A DNA stretch of 64,000 nt from Nocardioides baekrokdamisoli. Lineage in GTDB: Bacteria; Actinomycetota; Actinomycetes; Propionibacteriales; Nocardioidaceae. Positions 1 through 9,399 of the stretch are shown piece by piece (within the stretch, counting starts at the first letter, position 1; every line of letters starts with the position of its first letter). Under the pieces are notes generated by a model. That model saw only the letters and a program-made list of their open reading frames with translations. It was not told the DNA's origin and ran no database searches. The translations under genes and the position numbers were made by a program. The stretch is from NCBI RefSeq assembly GCF_003945325.1, contig NZ_AP019307.1:1674001-1738000 (forward strand), in the 5' to 3' direction.

Positions 1-88
1 GGGGGGTGGTCACCACATCATTCTTGCCGACCGGCCCCGGCCTCGACCTCGCGGGCTGGCACGGTCCGAGGCACTAGGCTCATCCTCC

Positions 89-1870
89 GTGGCTACCACT
101 GGTTTGAAGCGCTTCTGGGACGGCGTTCGTACGCCTGTCTGGGTGAGTCGCATCGTCTTCTTCGTCGGCCTTGCGAACCTGTTGAGCGCGTACTTCCCGA
201 TCGAGGTGGGCCACCGCGTCCGCTGGATCGAGCAGATGGTGCCGGATGCGTTCCCGGCGGCCGCGACCACCGGTTCTGCGGCCCTCGGTCTGCTCCTGAT
301 GGTCCTGTCCCGAGCGATCCGTCGCGGCAAGTTCCGCGCATGGCTGGTGGTCACGATCTCGACGGTGCTGACCATCGCGCTGCACTTCTTCCGCGGCGTA
401 CGCGGCACGCCGGAACTCCTCTGCATCCTGTTGCTCATCCTGCTGCTCGCCGCCCGGCCGAACTTCCAGGCCCGACCCGACCGCCGCTCGGTGCGCCGGT
501 TCCTGACGGTCGTCGTCCTGGGCCCGATCGTGGCCACCGGAATGGGTTGGCTGTGGCTGCAGGTGTTCGACGGGCAGCAGGCTCACGGCACCACCTCCTG
601 GGAGCGCCTCCAGCATGCGTTCGTCGGACTTGCTGGGTTCACCGGGCCGGTCAACTACGTCGCCAGCAACCGCCACCCGGCGTCCTACTACGCCGACCAC
701 GCCGCGGTCGCTCTGGTGGTCCTCGGAGCAGCCGTGCTGATCGCAGCCATTCTGACGGCGATGGAACCGGCCGACGGGCCGACGTTCATGTCTGCCGACG
801 ACAGCGAGCGCGTCCGAGCCATGCTCGACAAGTACGGCAGCAACGACTCGCTGGGCTACTTCGCGACTCGCGACGATCGGCACGTCATCTTCAGCCCGTC
901 GGGTCAGTCCGCGATCTCCTACCGGGTCGTGGGCGCAGTCTCGTTCGCAGCCGGGGACCCGCTCGGCGTACCGGCAGACTGGCCGGAGGCGATCAATGCC
1001 TGGCTGGCCGAGGCCAAGACGTACGGGTGGACGCCCGCCAACCTCGGCGCCAGCGAGCGCGGCGCCGCCGCGTTCCACAAGGCCGGGCTCGACGTGCTCG
1101 AGCTCGGCGACGAGGCGATCCTGCACACGGATGACTTCTCGCTGGAGGGCCGCTCGATGCGCGGCGTACGCCAGGCGGTCGCGCGGGTCAACCGCGCCGG
1201 GATCACCGCCGAGTGCCACCGCCTCGCCGACCTGACCCCGGAGCAGCGTCGTGCGCTGCGCCAGAAGGCGGTCGAATGGCGTGAGGGCCCAGTGGAGCGC
1301 GGCTTCTCGATGGCGCTCGGCCGGTTCGGGCAGATGCGCGACAGCCAGTCGGTCGTCGTCGTCGCCACCCAGACCACCGAGAACTCCCAGGAACAGGTCG
1401 GCCTGCTCTCACTCGCCCCCTGGGGCAAGGACGGCGCCTCGCTGGACCTGATGCGGCGGACTCGTGGCGCCGCCGGGTTCGGCACCGAGAACGGCATCGT
1501 CGAGCTCATGGTCACCCAGCTGATGGCAGACGCTCCCACCCTGGGCATCAAGCACGTCTCGCTCAACTTCGCGGTCTTCCGGAGCGCGTTCGAGCGCGGC
1601 GAGCGCCTCGGCGCCGGCCCGTCGACGCGGTTGTGGCGCGGCGTACTCATGCAGGCCTCGAAGTTCGCCCAGATCGAGTCGCTCTACCGTTCCAACGCGA
1701 AGTACCAGCCCGAGTGGCTGCCGCGCTTCATCGTCTATCCGAGCGTGAGCGACATTCCCAAGATCGCCACCGCGGCCCTGCGGGCCGAGGCGTTCCTGGT
1801 CGCCCCGAACTGGTACCTGCGCCTCACCGGTCAGGCTCCGTCGGACATCGACACGATCGAGCGGGACTAG
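89..1870 (+). CDS. Lysylphosphatidylglycerol-synthase-like membrane protein (DUF2156)
   Basis: A 593-residue protein beginning with GTG. The N-terminal ~225 residues hold several hydrophobic segments (for example around residues 19-35, 62-76, 85-100, 110-120, 138-155 and 205-225). A cytosolic domain from about residue 235 to the end resembles the MprF/LysX C-terminal catalytic domain (DUF2156, GNAT-like), with the expected stretch around GVRQAVARVNRAGI. Enzymes of this family transfer lysine or another amino acid from tRNA to phosphatidylglycerol, lowering membrane negative charge. Unlike mycobacterial LysX there is no C-terminal lysyl-tRNA synthetase domain, so it is the MprF-like stand-alone form. 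It converges on the GH16 gene with only 8 bp between the stops. Family assignment is fairly firm; the transferred amino acid is unknown. Confidence 0.8.
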   Translation: MATTGLKRFWDGVRTPVWVSRIVFFVGLANLLSAYFPIEVGHRVRWIEQMVPDAFPAAATTGSAALGLLLMVLSRAIRRGKFRAWLVVTISTVLTIALHFFRGVRGTPELLCILLLILLLAARPNFQARPDRRSVRRFLTVVVLGPIVATGMGWLWLQVFDGQQAHGTTSWERLQHAFVGLAGFTGPVNYVASNRHPASYYADHAAVALVVLGAAVLIAAILTAMEPADGPTFMSADDSERVRAMLDKYGSNDSLGYFATRDDRHVIFSPSGQSAISYRVVGAVSFAAGDPLGVPADWPEAINAWLAEAKTYGWTPANLGASERGAAAFHKAGLDVLELGDEAILHTDDFSLEGRSMRGVRQAVARVNRAGITAECHRLADLTPEQRRALRQKAVEWREGPVERGFSMALGRFGQMRDSQSVVVVATQTTENSQEQVGLLSLAPWGKDGASLDLMRRTRGAAGFGTENGIVELMVTQLMADAPTLGIKHVSLNFAVFRSAFERGERLGAGPSTRLWRGVLMQASKFAQIESLYRSNAKYQPEWLPRFIVYPSVSDIPKIATAALRAEAFLVAPNWYLRLTGQAPSDIDTIERD

Positions 1871-1878
1871 GTCGCGAA

Positions 1879-2763
1879 CTACTTCCAGACGCGTACGTAG
1901 TCGACCAGCGTCGTCGCCGGGATCGGCGTCTTGTCGCTCATCGAGTTGTGTGACTCACCCAGCGCTGCCGTGAGGTTGAGGATGTAGCGCTCGGCGAATG
2001 CCACCGGGTGTGCGGTGTTGACCAGACACACCTTGCCGTTCATCGAGATCGTGAGCGCCTTCCGGTCCCACTCGAGCGTGTACGTGTTCCACTCGCCACG
2101 CTCGGCGGCGCAGGTCCACTGGGTGTTGACTCCCTTGATCCAGCCGTCGTTGTCAGTCGCGCCGTAGTGGAGGTATGGCAGCCCCACATGCGGATAGAGG
2201 GAGTACGTCTCCACGACGTCGAACTCGCCGGTGGAGGGCCAGTTCAGCTTCACGTAGCGGTCGTCGGGCCAGAGCCAGAACGCCTCATGCAAGCCCGGGA
2301 CCACTGTCGCCGTGTTCTTCATCCGGACCTCGAAGCGTCCGTACTGCTGACTGAACCGGTGATAGGTGTTGACCATGCCGGCGATGTACGGGGTCGGCTT
2401 CGGGAGCCCTTGGCAGCTGCGCATCGTTCCGGTCTTGCGCACGGTCAGATGGAGGGTGCCGCCGCCGACGCTCACCGCAGCAGGGTCGTCGATGTAACAG
2501 GCATACCCGTCGTGCACGCTTCCCGAGACGAACTCGGTCTGCACCTGCCACTTGCTGCGGTCGAGCGACGTGCCGTCGAACTCGTCGTCGAACGTGCAGG
2601 CCCACGCAGTGCCGTCGGCCTTGTAGATCGGCGGGCCGCAGGGCTGGGTCAGAAGAGCCGCGACGTCAGCCTGGCGTTGGTGCTGCCAGAGCAGCGCGGC
2701 CACGACCGCGACGAGCACGAGGGCGGCCGCCAGTGCCGGCGCAGCACGGCGCGCGTTGATCAC
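1879..2763 (-). CDS. Secreted or membrane-anchored glycoside hydrolase family 16 protein
   Basis: About 294 residues. A GTG start at 2763 is preferred over the ATG 30 bases upstream because GGGAGGG sits just before it. A hydrophobic segment near the N-terminus (AAALVLVAVVAALLW) is a signal peptide or anchor. The rest is a GH16 beta-sandwich with the catalytic signature GEFDVVET (ExDxxE: nucleophile and acid/base Glu around the assisting Asp). W-rich strands such as EAFWLWPDD and a C-terminal VDYVRVWK complete the fold. GH16 enzymes cut beta-1,3 or beta-1,4 glucans and galactans; the substrate cannot be told here. It may act on environmental or envelope polysaccharide. Confidence 0.85.
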   Translation of the reverse strand: MINARRAAPALAAALVLVAVVAALLWQHQRQADVAALLTQPCGPPIYKADGTAWACTFDDEFDGTSLDRSKWQVQTEFVSGSVHDGYACYIDDPAAVSVGGGTLHLTVRKTGTMRSCQGLPKPTPYIAGMVNTYHRFSQQYGRFEVRMKNTATVVPGLHEAFWLWPDDRYVKLNWPSTGEFDVVETYSLYPHVGLPYLHYGATDNDGWIKGVNTQWTCAAERGEWNTYTLEWDRKALTISMNGKVCLVNTAHPVAFAERYILNLTAALGESHNSMSDKTPIPATTLVDYVRVWK

Positions 2764-2848
2764 TTGCGCCCTCCCCCGTGGCTGATGACGCACCCATGGC
2801 CCGAGGAGTGCACGTACACCCTAACGACCGGACCATGCGGTGAGTTAT

Positions 2849-4273
2849 TCAGCGAGCGAGAGCTCCCACGATCTCGTCGACCTTGGTCTTGGCGTCGCCG
2901 AAGAGCATCGCCGAGTTCTCACGGAAGAAGAGCGGGTTCTGCACACCTGCGTAGCCCGCGGCCATCGACCGCTTGAACACGATCACGTCCTTGGCCTCCC
3001 ACACCTTCAGCACCGGCATGCCGGCGATCGGGGAGGTGGGGTCCTCGGATGCGGCCGGGTTCACCGTGTCGTTGGCGCCGATGACCAGCACCACGTCCGT
3101 CGAGGCCAGGTCGTCGTTGATCTCGTCCATCTCCAGGACGATGTCGTACGGCACCTTCGCCTCGGCGAGCAGGACGTTCATGTGACCCGGCAGACGACCC
3201 GCGACCGGGTGAATGCCGAACCTGACGTTGACGCCCTTCTCCCGCAGGATCCGGGTCATCTCCGCGACCGGGTACTGCGCCTGGGCGACGGCCATGCCGT
3301 ACCCCGGGGTGATGACGACCGACGAGGCGTTCTTGAGCATGTCCGCGACGGTCTCGGCGTCCACCTCGCGGTGCTCGCCGTAGTCCTTGTCCTCCGCAGG
3401 GCCCGCCTCGATACCGAAACCACCCGCGATGACGGAGATGAACGACCGGTTCATGGCCTTGCACATGATGAAGGAGAGGTACGCACCGGAGGAACCCACC
3501 AGGGCACCGGTGACGATCAGCAGGTCGTTGTCGAGCAGGAAGCCCGACGCCGCCGCAGCCCAGCCGGAGTACGAGTTGAGCATCGACACGACGACCGGCA
3601 TGTCGCCTCCGCCGATCGAGGCGACCAGGTGCCAGCCGAGGCCGAGGGCCAGGATCGTGATCAGCGCGAGGATGAACCCGTCGGTGCCGTGGTTGTCCAC
3701 GGCTACGTAGACCGCAGTCAGGACCGCGAACAGCCCCAACGAACCGACGTTGATGAAGTTCTTCCCAGGCAGCATCAGCGGGGCCGACTTGATCCGCGCC
3801 GAGAGCTTGAGGTTGGCCACGATCGACCCGGTGAAGGTGACCGCACCGATGAAGATCCCGATGGCGACCTCGGCCTTGTGAATGTTCACCAGGCTGCTCA
3901 GCTCGCCGGCGGGAGCGCCGAGGAGGTGGCCGTTCCAGCCGATCGCGACCGCTGCGAGACCCACGAACGAGTGCAGCAGCGCGATGAGTTCCGGCATCCC
4001 GGTCATCTCGACGATCTTCGCGCGCCAGAACCCGATGCCGGCGCCGATGCCGACCGCAAGCAGCATCAGCACGATCGCCAGGGTGCGGCCCGATTCGCCG
4101 TTGCTCAGTTTGATGACGGCAACGACCGTGGCGGCGAGCGCCACACCCATACCGACCATGCCGTACGTCAGCCCGTGACGGGCAGAGGTCTGCTTGGAGA
4201 GCCCGGCCAGGGCCAGGATGAAGAGCAGAGCGGCAACGATGTACGCCGCCTCAGTGATCGACACGATTCCCAT
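2849..4273 (-). CDS. pntB: NAD(P) transhydrogenase subunit beta
   Basis: A 474-residue protein, normal length for PntB. The N-terminal two thirds is membrane domain II (about nine hydrophobic helices, with the [16 protein letters not shown] and [15 protein letters not shown] segments). The C-terminal ~180 residues form the NADP(H)-binding domain III, with [10 protein letters not shown] and [12 protein letters not shown]. With PntA it couples hydride transfer between NADH and NADP+ to proton movement, supplying NADPH. The ATG at 4273 lies 2 bases after the pntA stop, so the two are co-transcribed and translationally coupled. A longer upstream reading frame exists but overlaps pntA and lacks homology. 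Very secure. Confidence 0.96.
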   Translation of the reverse strand: MGIVSITEAAYIVAALLFILALAGLSKQTSARHGLTYGMVGMGVALAATVVAVIKLSNGESGRTLAIVLMLLAVGIGAGIGFWRAKIVEMTGMPELIALLHSFVGLAAVAIGWNGHLLGAPAGELSSLVNIHKAEVAIGIFIGAVTFTGSIVANLKLSARIKSAPLMLPGKNFINVGSLGLFAVLTAVYVAVDNHGTDGFILALITILALGLGWHLVASIGGGDMPVVVSMLNSYSGWAAAASGFLLDNDLLIVTGALVGSSGAYLSFIMCKAMNRSFISVIAGGFGIEAGPAEDKDYGEHREVDAETVADMLKNASSVVITPGYGMAVAQAQYPVAEMTRILREKGVNVRFGIHPVAGRLPGHMNVLLAEAKVPYDIVLEMDEINDDLASTDVVLVIGANDTVNPAASEDPTSPIAGMPVLKVWEAKDVIVFKRSMAAGYAGVQNPLFFRENSAMLFGDAKTKVDEIVGALAR

Positions 4274-4275
4274 GG

Positions 4276-5811
4276 TCAGTGCCCCTTGCTGAACATCACG
4301 AGCATGCGGCGGGTCACCGCAAAGCCACCGAACACGTTGATCGACGCGAGCAGGATCGCGACTGCGGACAGGATCGTCACCGTGGTGTTGCCCTGCGCCA
4401 CCGACAGCAGCGCGCCCACGACCACGACACCGGAGATGGCGTTCGTCACCGACATCAGCGGGGTGTGCAGCGCGTGCGCGACCTTGCCGATCACGTAGTA
4501 ACCGATCACGATCGAGAGCATCAGCACGGTGAAGTGCGTACGCAGCTCCGTGGTCGGTGCGATGGCATTGAGCAGGCCGAAGACGGCGATTCCGGCCAGG
4601 GCAAGGATGAGCTTGCCGCGCGGGGTCATGGTCGCCTTCTCGGGCGCCTTCTCCACGACGGCTGCTGGAGCAGCGGCGGGCGCGGCCGAGACCTGGACCT
4701 GGGGCGGAGGCCACATCTTCTCGCCGCGTACGACCACGGCGATGCCGCGCTGGACGACGTCCTCGAGGTCGAGGGTGAACTGACCGTCCTTGCCCGGGGT
4801 GACGAGCTTGGTGAGGTTGACCAGGTTCTGGCCGTACAACTGCGACGACTGCTGCGGCAGGCGACCGACGAGGTCGGTGTAGCCGATGATCGTGACGCCG
4901 TTGGCGGTCGTGACGACCTCACCGGCGACGGTGCCCTCGACGTTGCCACCGTTGGAGGCGGCCATGTCGACGATGACCGAACCGGACTTCATCGACGCGA
5001 CATCAGCCGCGGTGAGCAGCCGAGGCGCCGGACGTCCCGGGATCAGAGCGGTGGTGATGATGATGTCGCAGTCCGCGGCTTGCTCGGAGTAGATCTCCGC
5101 CGCACGGCGGTCATACGCCTCCGAGGTCGCCTTGGCGTACCCGTCGGTCGACTGCTCCTGCTCGACATCGACCAGCAGGTACTCGCCACCGAGCGACTTC
5201 ACCTGGTCAGCGACCTCGGCGCGGGGGTCCGTGGCGCGCACGATCGCGCCGAGCGAAGATGCGGCACCGATCGCAGCCAGACCGGCCACGCCCGCACCGG
5301 CGACCAGGACCTTGGCCGGCGGGACCTTGCCCGCAGCGGTGACCTGACCGGTGAAGAACCGACCGAACTGGTGGGCCGCCTCGACCACAGCACGGTAACC
5401 CGCGATGTTGGCCATCGAGGACAGCACGTCGAGCGACTGGGCACGAGAGATACGCGGCACCGCATCCATCGCCAACACCGTGACCGGGCGCCCCGCCAGG
5501 GCGTCGACCAACTCCGGGTTCAACGCCGGAGCGAGGGTGCAGACGATCGTCACCCCGTCCGGGATGGAGGCAACCTCGTCCAACGTCGGGCCGTTGACCC
5601 GGAACACGACGTCGGAGTTCCACGCATCGGCGTTGGAACCGACCGTCGCGCCGGCAGCGGCGTACGCGTCGTCGAGGAAAGAGGCAAGGGATCCGGCTCC
5701 GGCTTCGACGATGACGTCGTAGCCGAGACCGATCAATTGAGCGACAGTCGCCGGGGTCGCGGCAACGCGCGTCTCTCCGGGCTTGCTTTCGCGGGGCACG
5801 CCGATTCGCAT
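4276..5811 (-). CDS. pntA: NAD(P) transhydrogenase subunit alpha (single-chain form)
   Basis: A 511-residue protein. Residues ~1-370 are the NAD(H)-binding domain I: the [17 protein letters not shown] start, the Rossmann segment [20 protein letters not shown], and the conserved stretch around GRPAPRLLT. An Ala/Pro-rich linker (~390-410) leads to four hydrophobic helices (~420-505) that form the alpha part of the membrane domain. It is therefore the fused, E. coli-like type rather than the split PntAA/PntAB type. AAAGGAG seven bases before the ATG supports the start. It is the first gene of the pntAB operon, divergent from the DUF1304 gene. Confidence 0.96.
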   Translation of the reverse strand: MRIGVPRESKPGETRVAATPATVAQLIGLGYDVIVEAGAGSLASFLDDAYAAAGATVGSNADAWNSDVVFRVNGPTLDEVASIPDGVTIVCTLAPALNPELVDALAGRPVTVLAMDAVPRISRAQSLDVLSSMANIAGYRAVVEAAHQFGRFFTGQVTAAGKVPPAKVLVAGAGVAGLAAIGAASSLGAIVRATDPRAEVADQVKSLGGEYLLVDVEQEQSTDGYAKATSEAYDRRAAEIYSEQAADCDIIITTALIPGRPAPRLLTAADVASMKSGSVIVDMAASNGGNVEGTVAGEVVTTANGVTIIGYTDLVGRLPQQSSQLYGQNLVNLTKLVTPGKDGQFTLDLEDVVQRGIAVVVRGEKMWPPPQVQVSAAPAAAPAAVVEKAPEKATMTPRGKLILALAGIAVFGLLNAIAPTTELRTHFTVLMLSIVIGYYVIGKVAHALHTPLMSVTNAISGVVVVGALLSVAQGNTTVTILSAVAILLASINVFGGFAVTRRMLVMFSKGH

Positions 5812-5946
5812 CGTCAGGCTCCTTTTGTCTGAGGGTGCAGACGATCAGAGTGCCAGTGAATCTGTGCGTTTTGCGATCCCTCACCGCAAACTGAGACACC
5901 GAGTTACGCATGTCTCATTCGGTTGCGTACGCGTAGATTGCTGCGC

Positions 5947-6345
5947 GTGACCTCCCTCTTCTGGGGCCTGACGCTGACATTCGCGTCCTTGGCTGCCGTT
6001 CTGCACGTCTACATCTTCTGGATGGAGTCCCTCGCCTGGGAGACGCCGAAGGTCCGTCGTACGTTCGGCGTGACCGCTGAACAAGCCGCTGCCAACAAGC
6101 AGTTCGCGTACAACCAGGGCTTCTACAACCTGTTCCTGGCGATCATCACCGGCGTCGGAGTCGGCATCGCCTGCCGGTCGCACGCGCCGGGGATCGCACT
6201 GATCATCGCCGGTCTCGGCTCGATGGTCGGTGCTGCCGCGGTACTCATCTCCAACGACCGCAGCAAGCTGCGCGCGGCGATGGTGCAGGCGACCTTCGCC
6301 AAGCTCGGCCTGATCTCGCTGCTCGTCTGGGCGCTGGTCAAGTGA
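5947..6345 (+). CDS. DUF1304 family membrane protein
   Basis: About 132 residues with four predicted membrane helices (roughly residues 3-25, 48-65, 70-90, 105-128) and the DUF1304 signature H-Y-I-F-W-M-E near the first helix (LHVYIFWMESLAW). Function unknown; the family is widespread as small inner-membrane proteins. I chose the GTG at 5947 over an upstream TTG because homology starts there and a TAGATT hexamer lies seven bases before it, which would fit a leaderless transcript. Its stop overlaps the SDR start by 4 bp (GTGA), so the two genes are likely one operon. Confidence 0.8.
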   Translation: MTSLFWGLTLTFASLAAVLHVYIFWMESLAWETPKVRRTFGVTAEQAAANKQFAYNQGFYNLFLAIITGVGVGIACRSHAPGIALIIAGLGSMVGAAAVLISNDRSKLRAAMVQATFAKLGLISLLVWALVK

Positions 6346-7232
6346 AGTTCTCACCCGCCGACCTGCCGGACCTGACCGGCACTTCCTCGATCGTCACCGG
6401 CGCCAACGCGGGGATCGGTCTGATCACGGCCCGCGAACTCGCTGCCAAGGGCGCTTCGGTCGTCCTCGCGTGCCGCAACGTCGTCGCCGGTGAGGCTGCC
6501 ATCAAGGACATGACCGGAGACGTACGCGTCGAGGAACTCGACCTTGCCTCGCTCGCATCGGTACGTGCCTTCGCGGCCCGCTGGCGCGGCCCGCTGGATC
6601 TGCTGATCAACAACGCCGGCGTGATGAACCCGCCGACGTACCGCGAAACGGCCGACGGTCACGAGCTGATGTTCGGCACCAACCACCTCGGCCACTTCGC
6701 CCTCACCGGTCTGCTGCTGCCGACGCTGCTGCACTCCACCCGGGCTCGTGTGGTGACGGTGTCCTCGATCGCCCACCACGGCGGCAACGAGAAGGTCCTG
6801 CTGGCCAACCCGAAGGACAAGTACAAGCCGGAGCCGTACTACGGGAACTCCAAGCTCGCCAACCTGCTGTTCGGGCTCGAACTCGGTCGTCGCGCGACCC
6901 GCACCGGCCTGATCTCGACGATGGCGCACCCCGGCATCTCGGCCACCAACCTCGTCGCCTCTCAGGACGGGATGGGTGCCAACCGGGCGATTCGGGCCGC
7001 TGCTCCGTTCGTGATGCCGCTGATCTTCCAGTCGGCCGACAAGGGCGCGAACCCCACGCTGTACGCGGCCACGCTCGGCGAGCCCGGGTCGTACACCGGT
7101 CCGCAGAAAATGGGCGAGAGCCGGGGTCCGCTCGGCCCGGCCAGGTTGAGCACGTACGCCCAGGATGCCGATCTGGCAGCGAAGCTGTGGGACCTCAGCG
7201 AGGACCTGACCGGGGTCGAGTTCGCGCTCTGA
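6342..7232 (+). CDS. Short-chain dehydrogenase/reductase (retinol-dehydrogenase-like)
   Basis: A 296-residue SDR. It shows the cofactor motif TGANAGIG (~19-26), NNAGVM, a conserved N in FGTNHLGHF, a catalytic Ser in VVTVSSIAHH, and YGNSKLANLL carrying the Tyr-x3-Lys pair. The arrangement matches the RDH/WW-oxidoreductase-like subgroup that is common in actinobacteria and uses NADP(H). Substrate is unknown. Starts with GTG overlapping the DUF1304 stop, so it is probably translated from the same mRNA. Confidence 0.88.
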   Translation: MKFSPADLPDLTGTSSIVTGANAGIGLITARELAAKGASVVLACRNVVAGEAAIKDMTGDVRVEELDLASLASVRAFAARWRGPLDLLINNAGVMNPPTYRETADGHELMFGTNHLGHFALTGLLLPTLLHSTRARVVTVSSIAHHGGNEKVLLANPKDKYKPEPYYGNSKLANLLFGLELGRRATRTGLISTMAHPGISATNLVASQDGMGANRAIRAAAPFVMPLIFQSADKGANPTLYAATLGEPGSYTGPQKMGESRGPLGPARLSTYAQDADLAAKLWDLSEDLTGVEFAL

Positions 7233-7386
7233 GTGGTCCGCCGACGCGCTGGGCGGCATGGTCCGTTCGGGTCATCTGATCGAGTACGCACTGCGATCCC
7301 TCGGGCATCCGCGTCGGCGTAGCGTCCAAAACCTCGGACAGGCCGCTCGCCCACACTGGGCGGACCTTTGGGGGAAGGACCGAGAG

Positions 7387-7614
7387 ATGACCAAGATCGA
7401 TCAGCACTTGCTCGCCCACACGCGCGGCGACATCGCCGTCTGTGCCGCCGCCTACATCGCCGGATTCTTCCTGCTCGTGGCCGGCATCAAGCTCGGTGAC
7501 ATCTGGGCGCTGGCCCTCTGTACGCCGCTCGCCGCGATGCTGATGTTCGCCGCGAGTGCAGGCCTGCTCGAGGCCGGTCGGGTCGCCAACGCGTACGCGG
7601 AGAAGACGTTCTGA
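7387..7614 (+). CDS. Small two-helix membrane protein, function unknown
   Basis: A 75-residue protein starting at the ATG preceded by GGGGGAAGGA. It has two hydrophobic segments, about residues 18-37 (AYIAGFFLLVAGIKLG) and 41-63, with charged ends. I recognise no family. An in-frame GTG/ATG extension upstream exists but has no ribosome-binding site or hydrophobic character and is probably not translated. It stands alone between the SDR gene and the exported YkuD-like gene; 154 bases without a gene precede it. Confidence 0.6.
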   Translation: MTKIDQHLLAHTRGDIAVCAAAYIAGFFLLVAGIKLGDIWALALCTPLAAMLMFAASAGLLEAGRVANAYAEKTF

Positions 7615-7675
7615 ACCCACCCCGGTGGCCGCGATCAGCGGCTAGCGTCGGACCGTCGAGGGTTCGGGGGACGAC

Positions 7676-8398
7676 ATGAAGTTCGGGGCAATGATCACGT
7701 CGACGGCGGTGGTCGCCGCGACCGTGGTGACATTCGGGTCGCAGGCAGCAGGCGCCGCGGTGGCACCGGTCTGCGGGCAGGTACGCGCTCCCGGCACGAC
7801 CATCTACTCGAACACCTCCGCGAAGGTGAGCCAGGTCCTCCTGGCCCATGTCGTCTCCGGCCACGCCGGTTGGTACAACCGCTTCCAGTGGGACCCGGCG
7901 ACGTGCCGGTGGGTGAAGGTCGGCAGCTCCTCGGCCGTGTTCGGCTCCGCCGGGATCATCGCCGCGAAGAACCGCGTCGCCAACGACAACAAGACCCCGG
8001 CGGGCACCTTCCAGCTGTACGGCGCCTTCGGCGTCGGCAATCCGGGGACGACCTGGCCGTACACCCGGTTGACACCCAACCTGTGGTGGGACGGTCGGCA
8101 GTGGGCGTGGTCGTACAACCACATGCTCGCCAGCCAGAGCGGATGCGACCTGGTGAACTGCGAGCAGCTGATCCGCGACACCCCTGCCTGGGGCGGCTAC
8201 CAGTACACACAGGCCGTTGAGATCGGCTACAACATGCCGGTCCGGCACCGCTACGGCGGCGGCTCGGGGGACGGCATCTTCCTGCACTATGCGCACTACT
8301 TCACGACAGGTTGCGTCGGGCTCGCCAACCTGACTGAACTCACCAACACCTTGCGCTGGTTGAAACAGTCGGCGAACCCGCGCATCGTGATCAACTGA
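7676..8398 (+). CDS. Exported L,D-transpeptidase-like (YkuD-fold) protein
   Basis: A 240-residue protein with a clear signal peptide (MKFGAMITSTAVVAATVV followed by small residues, cleavage near residue 28). The mature part has a YkuD-like catalytic patch: His in GIFLHYAHYF, then TTGCVGLAN, with the Cys as likely nucleophile. The canonical pattern is [S/T]HGChN; here the His before Gly is replaced by Thr. KTPAGTFQLYGAFG is also typical of the fold. YkuD enzymes make 3-3 cross-links or attach proteins to peptidoglycan. Activity is plausible but the altered motif leaves room for another role. Followed by a strong terminator. Confidence 0.75.
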   Translation: MKFGAMITSTAVVAATVVTFGSQAAGAAVAPVCGQVRAPGTTIYSNTSAKVSQVLLAHVVSGHAGWYNRFQWDPATCRWVKVGSSSAVFGSAGIIAAKNRVANDNKTPAGTFQLYGAFGVGNPGTTWPYTRLTPNLWWDGRQWAWSYNHMLASQSGCDLVNCEQLIRDTPAWGGYQYTQAVEIGYNMPVRHRYGGGSGDGIFLHYAHYFTTGCVGLANLTELTNTLRWLKQSANPRIVIN

Positions 8399-8424
8399 CC
8401 GGCTCCGCACACCGGAGAACGACG

Positions 8425-8452
8425 AAGGCCCCCGGGATGAACCGGGGGCCTT
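8425..8452. terminator. Rho-independent terminator, likely bidirectional
   Basis: An 11-bp perfect GC-rich stem (AAGGCCCCCGG paired with CCGGGGGCCTT) with a 6-base loop, followed by TTTCGTT. It lies 26 bases after the YkuD-like gene and just past the 3' end of the tRNA-Leu on the other strand, so it can serve both. Confidence 0.85.
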
Positions 8453-8461
8453 TCGTTCGCG

Positions 8462-8544
8462 TGCGCGAGGGGGGATTTGAACCCCCACGCCCTTTCGGAC
8501 ACTGGCACCTGAAGCCAGCGCGTCTGCCGTTCCGCCACTCGCGC
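8462..8544 (-). tRNA. tRNA-Leu (anticodon CAG)
   Basis: The reverse strand folds as an 83-nt type II tRNA. The acceptor GCGCGAG pairs with CTCGCGC plus discriminator A. There is a T-arm with GGTTCAAATCC, an anticodon loop CTTCAGG giving CAG (codon CUG), and a long variable arm closed by TGTCCGAAAGGGCG, as expected for leucine. The 3' CCA is not encoded. Confidence 0.95.
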
Positions 8545-8688
8545 GCAATGCGACTGAATCCAATTCAGCGCATCGGAAGGCTAGCCCACCCCGAGGGACA
8601 GACCCAAACCGCCGCCGCACGGTCCCACAGCCTCCCGATGCCTACCCGATACGATCGCCGAGGACACACGTGCCTTGAGGAGGTGACG

Positions 8689-9399
8689 ATGAGCGGGTTG
8701 CAACGGTTCGAGCGCAAGCTCGAGACGATGATTTCGGGTGGTTTCGCAAGGGTCTTCCGGAGCGCCGTACAGCCCGTGGAGATCGCCGCCGCGCTCCAGC
8801 GCGAGGTCGACAACAACGCCCAGATCCTGTCCCGTGAGCGCCGGATCGTGCCGAACGAGTTCCACGTCGAACTCTCGTCGGCCGACCTGCAGCGCTTCGG
8901 CCAGTTCGGCCCAGCATTGACGCAGGAACTCAGCGATCAGATCACCGAGTACGCCCGCACCCAGGGCTACGTGTTCCCGGGTGTCGTCAGCATCCGTTTC
9001 GCCGAGGCAGCCGACCTGACCGTCGGCCGCTTCCGCGTACGCAGCAGCGCCAAGGCCAAGGTCGAGTCCGATGCGATGACCAACACCCAGATCGGGCGTG
9101 CGTACGCCTGGCTCGAGGTCAACAACGGTCGTCATCCGCTCACCGGCAACGTCGTCGTGGGTCGCGGCGCAGACGCCGACCTGCGGATCAACGACCCCGG
9201 CATCAGTCGCCGCCACATCGAGTTCGTCGCCCGCACAGACCACATCGAGGTACGCGACCTCGGCTCGACCAACGGCATGCTTGTCAACGGCGCCAAGATC
9301 CCCGCTGCGACGGTCGTCGACGGCACTCACGTACGCATCGGCAACACCACGTTGATCGTCAGGGTTTCGCAAGAACCCAGTGAGGGGGCGTCCGCGTGA
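8689..9399 (+). CDS. fhaA: FhaA: DUF3662 and FHA domain protein
   Basis: A 236-residue protein. Residues ~1-110 are the DUF3662 (FhaA N-terminal) domain; residues ~140-225 are a forkhead-associated domain with GRGADADLRI, SRRHIEF and DLGSTNGMLVNG, which contain the phosphothreonine-binding Arg, Ser and Asn. In mycobacteria FhaA binds the phosphorylated kinase-like domain of MurJ (MviN) and slows peptidoglycan synthesis. GAGGAGGTGACG before the ATG supports the start; the longer in-frame extension runs across the tRNA and is discarded. First gene of the fhaA-pknB operon; its stop overlaps fhaB by 4 bp. Confidence 0.93.
   Translation: MSGLQRFERKLETMISGGFARVFRSAVQPVEIAAALQREVDNNAQILSRERRIVPNEFHVELSSADLQRFGQFGPALTQELSDQITEYARTQGYVFPGVVSIRFAEAADLTVGRFRVRSSAKAKVESDAMTNTQIGRAYAWLEVNNGRHPLTGNVVVGRGADADLRINDPGISRRHIEFVARTDHIEVRDLGSTNGMLVNGAKIPAATVVDGTHVRIGNTTLIVRVSQEPSEGASA

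Noticed and set aside
2840..4498. Long plus-strand open frame (552 codons) opposite pntB
   Set aside because: Antisense shadow caused by high GC at third positions; no homology, and pntB on the other strand is unmistakable.
5812..5946. Riboswitch upstream of pntA
   Set aside because: The divergent gap is only 135 bases and shows no recognisable aptamer core.
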